From Onchidella celtica (lineage: Eukaryota > Mollusca > Gastropoda > Systellommatophora > Onchidiidae), in assembly GCA_963931925.1 (NCBI GenBank), contig OZ007567.1, positions 84,811,677 to 84,875,676 on the forward strand: a DNA stretch of 64,000 bases. Direction: 5' to 3'. Position 1 is the stretch's first letter, and every line of letters starts with the position of its first letter. The translations under genes and the position numbers were made by a program. Positions 55,301-63,568 of the stretch are shown in pieces. Below the pieces are notes generated by a model, which saw only the letters and a list, made by a program, of their open reading frames with translations, did no database searches and was not told where the DNA came from.

Positions 55301-56874
55301 ACGACGACGGTGATGGTGCTGGGACTGTGCTGACAGAGGACGTCGTGATGGACGAGAGTCAACCTGTAGAGTCAGCTGGCATGACAGTCATCGAGGACTG
55401 CGACCTGGAAGGCGACAACGGTGGAACGACGGAGGACTTTGCCGACCTAGGAAGCTGGGACCAGAAGGAAGGCTACGAAGATGTCCAATATGGAACGCAA
55501 CTGACGCTGGAACAACGTCAACAACTCGGCGACGTGGTGAAGGAGTATCAACGCATCTTCACCAATCTCCCCGGATGCTGCCAGTTAGGCGAACATCGCA
55601 TCGACCTGACATCAGAGGTACCTGTTCGGCAACGACCATATCCGGTGCCCTATGCTATGCGCGACTCCTTGAAGGAGGAGCTCAGCACCATGGAAAGGTT
55701 GGGCATCATACGCAGGAGCTCATCAGCGTATGCTTCACCGGTTGTTGTGGTCAAGAAGAAGGATGCATCCAACCGAGTCTGCTTCGACTACAGGAGGCTG
55801 AACAAGATCACTGTGTTCGACCCTCATCCGACAGCAGCCCCATCGGAAGTGTTCCAGAGTCTGTCGAGAGGAAGAATATTCTCTCGGATCGACTTGAGCA
55901 AGAAATACTGGCTAGTGCGAGTCCGGGAACAAGACATTCCCAAGACAGCGTTCGTCACCATGGGCGAACACTATGAATTCACCCGGATGCCCTTCGGGAT
56001 GATGAACTCAGGAGCTACACTGAACAGGATCGTGAAGCCATTGATCCAGGAACTGAACAATGTGACAGCGTATGTGGACGACCTACTGATCCATACAGAG
56101 ACATTCGACGAGCATGTGAAGGCTCTCAAGGAATTGCTGCAGAGGATGGACCAAGCTGGATTAACTGCAAGACCATCCAAGTGCCTGATTGGAACGTCTG
56201 AAGTGGACTTTGTTGGACACTCAGTGGGAAAGGGTATGATTGGCTTGTTAGAAGAAAATGTGTGTAAGGTGCGGGATGCACCCAGACCCACCACTAAAAA
56301 GGAAGTGAAAGCATTTTTAGGACTGGTGGGATATTACCAAGAATTTGTACCTAACTTTGCAGCGATTGCAGCACCACTGTCTGATTTGCTTAGAAAGGGT
56401 CAGCCCAATGTAGTTCAATGGGAGGAAGTGCAGGAGAAAGCGTACACTTCTCTGAAGAATGCCATTGTTTCCAAACCCATGTTATGTTTGCCAGATCTTT
56501 CAAAAGAATTTGTCTTAGCAACTGATGCATCAGATCGCGGGTTGGGTGCTGCTCTTATGCAGGAATATGAGGGAAAGTTGTATTCTATGGCATATGCCAG
56601 TCGTAAGCTATTGCCTCGTGAGACAAAATATTCAGCCTCAGAGCGAGAATGCCTAGCCATCGTTTGGGCCGTAAAGAAGTTTACTTTGTATTTGTATGGT
56701 AAGGAGTTTGTGCTCCAGACTGACCATAGGTCATTAGAGTATTTGAATTCTGCCAGATTTGACAGCCCAAAGCTATTACGATGGAGTCTATTTTTACAGT
56801 CATATCGATTCAGGATTAGGTATGTCAAGGGCAAGGAAAATGTCGGCGCCGACTTCCTGAGTAGAGTGTTTTGA
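52345..56874 (+). CDS. Gag-Pol polyprotein, order Gag-PR-IN-RT-RH (1509 aa)
   Basis: One uninterrupted frame. Residues about 15-95 are a Glu/Gln/Arg-rich coiled coil. About 110-275 is a capsid-like, SCAN-related region with LDSWLLRFERFAETADW. Two CCHC knuckles start at C293 (CYRCQEPGHKAREC) and C318. Protease has DTGC at D418. Integrase has a zinc module H602, H609, C639, C642, catalytic D672, D732 and E768 (exact DD35E spacing), and a GPY/F module near 909. Reverse transcriptase follows, with D1183 and YVDD at 1243-1246, then RNase H with D1394, a glutamate near 1433-1435 and D1460, ending in GADFLSRVF. Gag and Pol are fused in frame with no shift. The frame becomes visibly more AT-rich after about 56230. 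Integrase before RT identifies a Gmr1-like member of Ty3/gypsy. Confidence 0.95.
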   Translation: MSETIGRLGQEADALELTGKERQECIRQGLREERERQERMEQLKIEAQEKEAQRQAQEKEAERQAQLEREKMNHALEMERVRHQRGGESTQGTIDHASSKRPKLPAFQDGKDDLDSWLLRFERFAETADWPRSTWTTLMSALLTGRALECFCRLPIDEAKDYDKVKEALQKRYNLSEDGYRLMFRQGKPEDGEDVGMFLTRIKTYLERWIKLSKTEKTYEGVRDLFVKEQFMDACPPDLAIHVRERRPKTLQDVADSAEAFLVARNRTLRGIARQQSRPVRRRPNGDRSLQVCYRCQEPGHKARECRARTKDKGEFRCYLCGKPGHVRRMCPAQKDTGRGKPNKAAAAVVIAADESSRQDATTADTSINVQAVMKDGKLQLAVPVTCLGCSDGRTVEKLKLPVMKGLIGNRAVDVLRDTGCEGVVVRRSLVDDGQLTGGKKLIARIDNSLLAAEEAVIDVKTPYLACRVTALCLPETICDLVDGNVDGAKDPYDPDTEVMVGAVTTRAQEKRKDQSTSLRVPRAERHAGVDRKELIRLQEEDEDLKKLGQKKIPTNRGNKSVHFERHGGVLYRIYRDIRQATITRQVVLPEKLREYVLSVAHDSIVGGHLGVKKMKDRVMSNFYWPGIEGDVARYCRSCDICQRTVNKGATPKVHLQSMPVVDVPFRRVAVDLVGPIDPPSEGGHRYILVYVDYATRYPEATPLKKIDAETVAEALVNIYSRLGVPEEILSDQGTQFMSDVMKETNRLLGIRQSTTTVYHPMYNGLVERFNGTLKKTLRRLCAEQPKQWRRYINPLLFAYREVPQESTKFAPFELLYGRTVRGPMHILRQLWAKDVEEPETKTSYQYVMELRERLEDMWKLATEELSKAQGRQKTYYDRKARERKFRPGDEVLVLLPTNANKLLVQWKGPYKVVSVVGVNDYRVKMGVNEKTLHANLLKRYIPRTTPATTQAAAAAMGPASVVTEMCEMNDGRSYTTPGDVDAMMDDDGDGAGTVLTEDVVMDESQPVESAGMTVIEDCDLEGDNGGTTEDFADLGSWDQKEGYEDVQYGTQLTLEQRQQLGDVVKEYQRIFTNLPGCCQLGEHRIDLTSEVPVRQRPYPVPYAMRDSLKEELSTMERLGIIRRSSSAYASPVVVVKKKDASNRVCFDYRRLNKITVFDPHPTAAPSEVFQSLSRGRIFSRIDLSKKYWLVRVREQDIPKTAFVTMGEHYEFTRMPFGMMNSGATLNRIVKPLIQELNNVTAYVDDLLIHTETFDEHVKALKELLQRMDQAGLTARPSKCLIGTSEVDFVGHSVGKGMIGLLEENVCKVRDAPRPTTKKEVKAFLGLVGYYQEFVPNFAAIAAPLSDLLRKGQPNVVQWEEVQEKAYTSLKNAIVSKPMLCLPDLSKEFVLATDASDRGLGAALMQEYEGKLYSMAYASRKLLPRETKYSASERECLAIVWAVKKFTLYLYGKEFVLQTDHRSLEYLNSARFDSPKLLRWSLFLQSYRFRIRYVKGKENVGADFLSRVF

Positions 56875-57667
56875 ATAGTACAAGTTCAGTGAGATGTATT
56901 GTAACCCAGAGTTTTGCCTGTTAAATACGTTTCTGGGATGACTGTATTGTACTGTAATGGTATTTGAATGAGTATTGAATTATTGGCCGGCAGAGAGCCA
57001 CTATGTCCTAGTCATGTTTTGATCTTGTATCATATTAACATTATTTGTTACCAATGGGACTTAATGTAATTGTTGAAGAAGGTAACCCAAATGGGAACTG
57101 CGAGCAAGCAGTGATTTTGTATGTTGCATTGATGTAATTTACGAGTGGCCTAAGCTTAGACAGTATCGGTATTGCTTGGTTATAATTCGTTTGATTTGAT
57201 ATGATGAAGTTAGACCCTGATCAGTGGTCGATATGTGTGGGTATACATGCCATTGTATGTATGACTTCATGCATTTTTTTTAGGACAATCATTGTTATGC
57301 ACAACGTTTATGGGCTATGTTTCGTGCACGAAGCATTGTGTATTGGATGGCCATCGTTCACCATTGTATGATTTTTAATAGTATCATTGACCATCGTTTC
57401 ACCACAGTGGTGGTAGTGTATTATGTATAATAGTCGGCCTACTGTTGACCATGGTTTTGTAATGGTACTGCAATGATATTGCAATGAGATTGTATTAGTG
57501 TTATAAGGATACTATGGTTATTGTATTGTACTTATGATATTGGGAAGGCACCTAGAACATTATTAGCAATGTCTATTGTAAGATTGGAGATGATAAGTAT
57601 TCTATGATAGTGTAGACGCTTTATGATGTAGATAGTTGAAGAATGTTCAACTTAAATTGGGGAGTTG
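56875..57667 (+). other. Untranslated 3' segment of the LTR element
   Basis: About 790 bases between the pol stop and the 3' LTR with no open frame above chance and no envelope. It contains several ATGGTATTG/TTGTACTG-type short repeats. The last bases before the LTR, AAATTGGGGAGTTG, are the only candidate polypurine tract and a weak one. Confidence 0.6.
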
Positions 57668-58306
57668 TGTAGCGTCCCACTACGATCGATATTTTCTCAC
57701 CCCCCCCCCCCCCCCCGCTTGGCGAGTCTCACTCGGCGACCTTCCTCCCCCTTCTCGCCAGCAAGGCCGGTATTTCTCTTTGATGTGGCTTGTTTGTTTC
57801 ACTGTAGAAAATCTAGAAGGTCTGGAAGGAACTGCAGTATCCGAGATTACGCTAGGTCGACCTTGAGTGATGTAATTCTGTGACGTGTCTGTGTACGATT
57901 GGGTGACTTGTATGTGTCCCGAACGAGGTGATCGGAACGATCTAGGTCTGTCTCGGGCTTATGGGGCGGTTAAGCTGCTTCCTGAACGTTCCTGGACAGA
58001 ATATATATAAGGAGGGCCAGGCGAGTAGGAGTGGTGCAAATCGTGGGTGAAAATCGTAAGGTGCAAATCGTAGGTGTGAAAATCCAGTGGTAGTTAGAAG
58101 TGTGTCTTCCCGGCTAGCTAGGTGTAAGTAACTTGTGGATATCAGCTCTTGTTTACAGTTATTAAACGTTAGTATTAATTGTTCATCGGATCCTGTTATT
58201 TATTTCTACAACAGTTCGAGACAGTTTCGTTTTTTTTTAGGGGTAGACGATCAGTTCATCTGACTCTCCCCATTATAACGTGCTGAAATTTGCATCAACT
58301 GTTACA
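57668..58306 (+). repeat. 3' LTR (639 bp)
   Basis: Same TGTAGC...GTTACA boundaries as the 5' LTR. The length difference of 22 bases is fully accounted for by a C run, a 14-base insertion, TA repeat, T run and a five-base deletion. It carries the conserved heat-shock-type motif at 57979-57996. Followed by the GTCCT duplication. Confidence 0.95.
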
Positions 58307-58311
58307 GTCCT

Positions 58312-58660
58312 GTTGAGAGAAAGGATATATGTTCTTATTTTGAAAGTGTTTTATTGAATAATAAAAGGAGACAAAATATAAATGTCAAGGATTATAATCT
58401 GTTTCAAGTTCAATTATATAAGAGGCCATGAAGACACCTTTACACCTAAATGAAATAATTATGCTCTGCTACAAAACTTGACAAGAAGAGATAAGTTGTC
58501 ACTGTTTTAGCCGTGAAACTGATGCTTGTTATCAAGCAGTCAATACATGTACCGACATTATTTCAAGGGCAAATGTGCTAATGCAAATGAATAAATCTTG
58601 GCACCAGTATTGCTTTATTCCACCTACACTTTTTAACAAAAATGGAGGTGTATAAAGGTA
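58312..58660. other. Short intergenic gap
   Basis: AT-rich sequence between the LTR element and the mariner remnant; nothing recognisable. Confidence 0.4.
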
Positions 58661-59972
58661 CGATGGTGGTCCAAAATATTTTGCAAGTGGCCATCTAGCG
58701 ACGAATTTACCGACTACAGACTTGCAAGACAAACGTAGAATCAAACCTTAACAAGTATGCTCTCGAATGAAACATATTTTGTTTTTCAAATAAGAAACTG
58801 CGTCATAGTGATGACGTCATAGAAATGCCATGCCTGTGACGCAAACAAGATGGAGTTTTCAGAGGAAAATATTCGTTTCTATATTTTCATGCCCTGTAAA
58901 CTCCGGGAATCGCCCAAGATGATTTATTAAACTATGCAAACGGTGGAGCATCTTTGTGTTCCTGTGTTATTGTTTGTCGGTGGGCAAGAGAATTTAATAA
59001 AGGAAGATAATGGGTTTTTGATGACGCCCGTTCTGGTCGCCCAAATTCTGCTGTGAACGAGCAAACAGTAGATATTATCCGCCACCTCACTGAACAAGAT
59101 CCACATTGTCATTCATGTACCCAGGAACTTACAGTAATGTCTGGACTTTCGATTGGGTCGGTACAAAAAAATATGCATGAACTTCATATGAAAAAAAGCA
59201 TGCGCCCGATGGAAACCCCATTTACTCACCTAAGACTACTAAGAGCAAAAACGAGCAAGGGTGAGATGTGCCACTGAATTACTCAATGTGTGTGAGCCCC
59301 ACACATCCAAGAGACTGACACAGTGACAGGTGATAAAACCTGGATTCCGTTCTTATGGGATCCCATCAAAACGAATTAACCGTATGTGGGTCACGAAAAA
59401 GGAGACAGGCCAGTCGTGTGGCGCCAAGGATTTCAAAGTAGGATAAGAGACTTTTCACCACCTTTTTCAACTGTGGTGGTCTGTATTCTGCCAAATGATA
59501 TTAAAAATACTAAAATGACCCAAAAAGTATTGTCCCCGAGTGAAAGCATGCAGCTGTTGGTGAGCAAAGACCAAAGACAGGAACCTCTCGCATTTGACTC
59601 CTTCATGATAACAAAGGTATTACACATATCGTTTCTAGTATCTTTGATGATAAAATCCAAGTTTTGCCTCATCAAGCGTACAGTCCAGACTTAACACACT
59701 GTGACGTTTGGTTATTTCTCACCCTGAAAGATAAGCTCGCAGAAAGGAAATTTGAACATATACAAGACCTCGCAAAAGCTGTCAGTTCAGAGCTGCACAC
59801 CATACTACAAAAGTCTGATGACCTTTGTGCCCTGCGGCAGTGGCTGACAAGACTGGATCGTTGCATACAAAGCAGAAGGGAATAAAAATGAGCGACTATG
59901 AAAATTTAGGTTCATACGATTAAAACTTTTTGAATAATACACAACTTGCAAAACTTTTTTGAACCATCCTGG
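58661..59972 (+). mobile_element. Mariner-family DNA transposon, decayed
   Basis: The left terminus CGATGGTGGTCCAAAATATT then TTGCAAG is matched in inverted form by CTTGCAAAACTTTTTTGAAC and CATCCTGG at the right. The distance between ends (about 1.31 kb) is that of a full-length mariner. TA precedes the left end (58659-58660), while the right TA seems mutated. The transposase inside is broken (58850-59885). Confidence 0.8.
58850..59885 (+). pseudogene. Mariner transposase pseudogene
   Basis: Starts ATGGAGTTTTCAGAGG and shows, across several frames, the helix-turn-helix region (VNEQTVDIIRHLTEQDPH, QELTVMSGLSIGSVQK), the first catalytic aspartate in TGDKTWIPF (usually GDETW), SKRINRMWV and KKGDRPVVWRQGFQS, then HQAYSPDLTHCDVWLF with the third aspartate, and a C-terminal ALRQWLTRLDRCIQ. 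Several stop codons and frameshifts lie between these blocks and the region of the second aspartate is scrambled, so no active protein can be made. Confidence 0.85.
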
Positions 59973-61095
59973 TGTTCTATCATTCTTGCAAAAATCTTCA
60001 GGTAAGTTCAAGATATCTTACCTCTGAAAGTAGATTTGGAAGTGTTAAAATGTTGACTAACACTTTGTAAAGTTCAATTACAAAGCTTTAGCAGGCGATT
60101 TTCCTGAAACATGTGATGATGTGGAGATAGAATAAAGCAGTAAGGGGCGACTCAAAGTGTAGTGTAATACAATAAGTCGTTTATTATGTTTCACCAGAAT
60201 GAAAAAACAACAACAACAACAATACAAAACAAAACAATTTAGAGATTAGTAGTGTGTCTGTTTAAAGGCAAGGACTCTGCACACCCCCCCCCCCCACACA
60301 CACACACAATATGATCAAATGAATTTACATTTGTTAATAAGCCCCATAGTGGTATTATTCCTGAATGTTTATCCTGTAGATGATTAACAAAAATAAAGAT
60401 GGCATTCCGACAAGACTTTCTAATCCAACACCACCGAAAAGGGGCTCCAAGGGAAGATGGCAGAGAAATTATTTTGTTGGAATGAGGGAGACAGCTAAAT
60501 AAGAGGGAACAGGGATGAGACTGTGTCTATATAATTGTAGGCTAAAATGAAAATACTGAAAATATTTTTTCTTAAAGCGAGTTAGGACAGGAAATTCCAA
60601 AGAAGCATTGAAAGAGAACATGAGGCTTTGAAAGACTAAGAGAGGGTGGGGGTATAGGCCTACTTTTTTTTTCTGGATTTGCCAAATTATCAGGTGTGAC
60701 TTCCCCCATTTGACAGGTTAGAGAATGAATTAGTGCTGTTGACAAGACCCTCAGTTTTATCTAATAAAGCCCACCCTTCCAAACCAATTCACCGACATAC
60801 TACGTAATTATGCTTAAACACCTTTCGGGAGACAGAAGCTTTACTTCCAGAACGTTTTCATTATCGGCGCAGAACCACCACAGTCTGTAGCTGAAGAATG
60901 AAAACAAAATGTATATCATAGTAGAGATACCCTAAGAATCGCAGTATTACCCAATCTGAGACTGATTGCCCGTGTAAGTTTACAGCTCTAAAGAATTTAA
61001 TACTAAAATTGCTGTATGAATATTGCGATGTGACAATTTCACGAACAAATAAAGGGGCGTGACTCAGGAAAACAAGGGAAGAAACGGTGTATTAA
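59973..61095. other. Intergenic upstream of the SNX-like gene
   Basis: No gene seen. Contains CAA-type repeats near 60208-60240, a C run and CA repeat at 60283-60308, and AT-rich sequence. The part adjacent to 61096 is the presumed promoter. Confidence 0.4.
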
Positions 61096-61103
61096 TCACG
61101 TGA
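61096..61103 (+). promoter_or_regulatory. TCACGTGA E-box/CLEAR-like site
   Basis: Perfect palindrome TCACGTGA followed by C, only 9 bases before the ATG of the SNX-like gene. It matches the core recognised by TFEB/MiT and other bHLH-Zip factors. For an endosomal sorting gene this would be a plausible regulator, but one motif so close to the ATG, probably inside the 5' UTR, is weak evidence. Confidence 0.35.
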
Positions 61104-61111
61104 CCCGCAAA

Positions 61112-61198
61112 ATGGCTGACGGAGTGGAGCCTCCCCCATTCGACAACGAAGAAGAAGAAGTAAAAGATGAAGAAGACTTATTTACGGATGCTAAAGAG
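61112..61198 (+). CDS. First coding exon of a probable SNX1/SNX2-like sorting nexin
   Basis: ATG in CAAAATGGCTGACGG opens a 29-codon exon ending exactly at a GT donor (GAG|gtgaga, phase 0). The peptide starts MADGVEPPPF, continues through a Glu-rich run and ends in EDLFTDAKE. A PPPF start with acidic residues and a DLF-type motif is how SNX1/SNX2 N-termini look. These proteins have PX and BAR domains and form the membrane-bending part of the endosomal retromer/ESCPE-1 coat. The PX and BAR exons must lie beyond 64000, so the family call rests on one short, low-complexity exon and is tentative. Confidence 0.45.
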
Positions 61199-61499
61199 GT
61201 GAGAATAAATGAGTATTAGAAATGTTGTATACATGTAAACTGTTATATTTGTGGGAAACTGCTCTTTGGGACAGCCAGTTATGTAGTGAAACCTCTTCCT
61301 GCTCGGTGTCTTCCCTCCGGCCTCGGTAGACTGGTAGAGGGGCACCGCCTCATATTAGGCTAATGATTATTATTATTTTAGTTTACCATTTAGATCTAGG
61401 CCTAGACAGTGAGTTTTGTCTCGAGATGATTGTCATTTTATCCCAATTACTCTTGTCTGCCACATATTTTCAAATCCACGGTAGCTTCATGAAATATCA

Positions 61500-61620
61500 T
61501 GAAAAACTGTGGGATCGCAGCAGGGCTAAGCAAAGTCAAAATTGGGCAAAAAGAAAAGAAAAGGTTGTATGTTGCGAAACCCTGCGTGAGAAATAAAACC
61601 CAAACAATACAAAGCAAACA
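61500..61620. repeat. Single-arm copy of the 1388-1963 foldback family
   Basis: Contains GATCGCAGCAGGGCTAAG, AAAGTCAAAATTGGGCAAAA, GGTTGTATGTTGCGAAACCC and AACCCAAACAATACAAAGCA in the same order as the outer arm of the foldback element in the TBC1D intron. Only one arm is present. Confidence 0.55.
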
Positions 61621-61852
61621 TGAGGAACTTTAGGTGTAACCGGTCGGTTTGTAGGCCTAGATCTATAGGCCTATCAAAGCAATGCTTGAGTTGAAATCAG
61701 TAGCCCGTGGATCATGGACAGAGTTCATTGAGACGGAAATGAGGGTAGATCCAGTGTGTCAGAAACTGAAAGTGAGGGGTGATCAGACAAACACAAGTGG
61801 ATTTCCAAAATGACAAATAGATACAGTAAACCCTCTCTGAACACGTTTGCTA

Positions 61853-62120
61853 GAGGTGAGCTGAGGTGTTTGCCTTTCATGTTTCATGCCGAAGGTACCA
61901 GGTTGATTCCCAGTCTCTGCAGGCATGTCCGAATTTTGGGATTTTTCTCATATTTTCCTGTCTTTGATCCTATGGTAGGTAGGATCGAGCACCTAGTCTT
62001 CTTGGATAAGGATGAAAAACTTGTTTGGCCCTGTGCATGTTGCTCACATTGAAAATACTTTGGCAGATGGAAGTCAAAGAAGAGCAGGCCTATACCTAAC
62101 TAAGCCGGATGCACGGGCAA
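61853..62120 (+). mobile_element. tRNA-derived SINE remnant
   Basis: The head (61853-61921) is tRNA-like: GTGAGCTGAGGTGTTTGC resembles an A box and CCAGGTTGATTCCCAG a B box at the right spacing. The body carries TTCTTGGATAAGGATGAAAA then CTTGTTTGGCCCTGTGCATG, a diverged form of the CTTCGGATGAGACGTTAAAC / GAGGTCCCGTGTGC core of tRNA-SINEs common in marine invertebrates. 3' boundary uncertain. It lies in intron 1 of the SNX-like gene. Confidence 0.55.
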
Positions 62121-62566
62121 AATTAGAAAACCTAATCCCTACCACCCCACTAAAAGAAATTTTTTTAAAAACCTGTCGACCGGTGCCGCACTGTGGCAAC
62201 GACATATATGCTCCAGTTGTAACTTGTAACTGGGCTGCAATGACACTGAGGCAAATTTCCCAAATGGATTCAAAGAATACAAATAAATCATTTTGATTTT
62301 AGTAAAATGCCCTAGATGTATCTTTGTTGGCGCTCACAATTCCAAGCATTTGCAAGTGAATAGAATCTTCTGCGTCCAATGTATGACAGTTGACTTGGCA
62401 TGCAGTAGACACTGATATAACTTACTCATGTGAAAGATACAGTGGAACTTGCTTATAATGAGAAGTTATGTTCCACCAAAAATGTCTCGTTATACCAAAG
62501 GTCTCGCTATTCCAGGACAGCGTAAAAAAATGCAAGGCAAAGGGTTAAAATACTCCACTATGTGTG

Positions 62567-62628
62567 GGACATGCTAACAAGGGAGGTAACCATGGAAAAT
62601 AATGGTTACATCTCTTGTTGGCATGTCC
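62567..62628. repeat. 27-bp stem hairpin inside the Tigger-like element
   Basis: GGACATGCTAACAAGGGAGG then TAACCAT pairs with ATGGTTACATCTCTTGTTGG then CATGTCC with about four mismatches around an 8-base loop. About 62 bases in total, comparable in size to a small pre-miRNA hairpin. Confidence 0.6.
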
Positions 62629-62888
62629 TGTCGATCAACGTAGGCCTACATATACTGTTCTCGGTATTTTTTTGTTTGTTTGTTTGTTTGACCACGTGCT
62701 GTGACAGCACACTACGCACAGCCAGCTCAAAGTGATGACTCATCACTCACTGGGGCAAACTGTGGGGCTTGCAATGAAGGCTACAACCATGTAGCTTCGT
62801 CAGACACGTGCACTCTCTGGTCACTACCTGTGATGTGCGATAATTATTACTCGCAGCACGGTCTTTGATCCGCGTAAATCACTACCAA

Positions 62889-63308
62889 TAAATTTGTTGG
62901 TTTCGTGGGTGATGGCATAGTGTGCGGTAAGTAAGAAAACAAAGCTCCTTTGGAAAAAGCAAGATCTTAAGAGATGATTAAACGGGTCGGCGGGCGTAAA
63001 TTTATTGTGTGCGTGGGTGGTAGAAGTAGGCAATGCTTGCTAGGCCTACGCAAGACGTGATTGGACGGGGGAGAGGCATAAATTTATTGATTGCATGGGT
63101 GGTGGTGTACAGTGCTGTCACGGCACATGGTCAGTAAGTAGGCAACACTCGCTAGGCCTACGCAAGACATAACTGGACGGGTGGGCAGGCGGGCAAATGT
63201 AAATTTATTGATTGCGTGGGTGGTAGTGTAATGCGCTGTCGTGACACATGGTCAGTAAGGAAACAAAGCATTGTCGGCCTCACTGAGAGGTGACTAGACG
63301 GATGGGCG
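62889..63308. repeat. Four-unit tandem repeat (82-121 bp units)
   Basis: Units start at about 62889, 62998, 63080 and 63201 with AAATTTRTTG followed by GTGGGTGRTGG-type sequence, and share CATGGTCAGTAAG and GCTAGGCCTACGCAAGAC. Unit lengths vary by internal deletion. It lies within the Tigger-like element. Confidence 0.75.
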
Positions 63309-63568
63309 TTGAGTAACAGACAAAGAACAATATGTGTCTGACTCGCTACACTCTGTACTGCGGCCGCTCCCACAATTTGCTGTATAAAAATGCACTGAGA
63401 ATTAATTCTCTCGCTATAGCAAAGGTTGTGATTATCGATTGCCGTTATTCAAGTATTTTAATAGATGTAGCTTTAAATATAGTAGAAAAAAACGGGGATT
63501 TAAAATGTTCTCGCTATAGGCAAAGTTCTCGTTATTAGCAGTGTCGTTAAACATGATGGTCCACTGTA

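Larger units (their letters stand above)
51617..58306 (+). mobile_element. Full-length Gmr1-like Ty3/gypsy LTR retrotransposon
   Basis: About 6.7 kb: 5' LTR 51617-52233, primer-binding site, one 1509-codon gag-pol frame, a roughly 790-base untranslated 3' segment and 3' LTR 57668-58306, flanked by the 5-bp duplication GTCCT (51612-51616 and 58307-58311). Pol order is protease-integrase-RT-RNase H, the copia-like order that sets the Gmr1 group apart from other Ty3/gypsy elements. The LTRs differ by two substitutions and a few small indels that I can count, so the insertion is young, and all catalytic motifs are present. It is probably autonomous or was until very recently. No envelope frame is present. 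Confidence 0.92.
62440..63566. mobile_element. Tigger/pogo-like non-autonomous element (1127 bp)
   Basis: Starts CAGTGGAACTTGCTTATAAT and ends GATGGTCCACTG, with TA immediately outside both ends (62438-62439 and 63567-63568). Subterminal CTCGTTATACC/CTCGCTATTCC on the left and CTCGCTATAGGC/CTCGTTATTAGC on the right repeat the TIR-type word. CAGTRGAACCTCGTTATAA-like ends and TA targets characterise the pogo/Tigger branch. The interior is an array of roughly 110-base repeats (62889-63308) and codes for nothing. Confidence 0.75.

Noticed and set aside
57636-57883. Pro-rich frames at the start of the 3' LTR
   Set aside because: They arise from the C-run in the LTR; the C-run length differs between the two LTRs, so the frame is not conserved.
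61810-62296. Two overlapping frames (80 and 94 aa) after the SNX-like exon
   Set aside because: They cover the tRNA-SINE remnant, resemble no PX or BAR sequence and lack splice sites.
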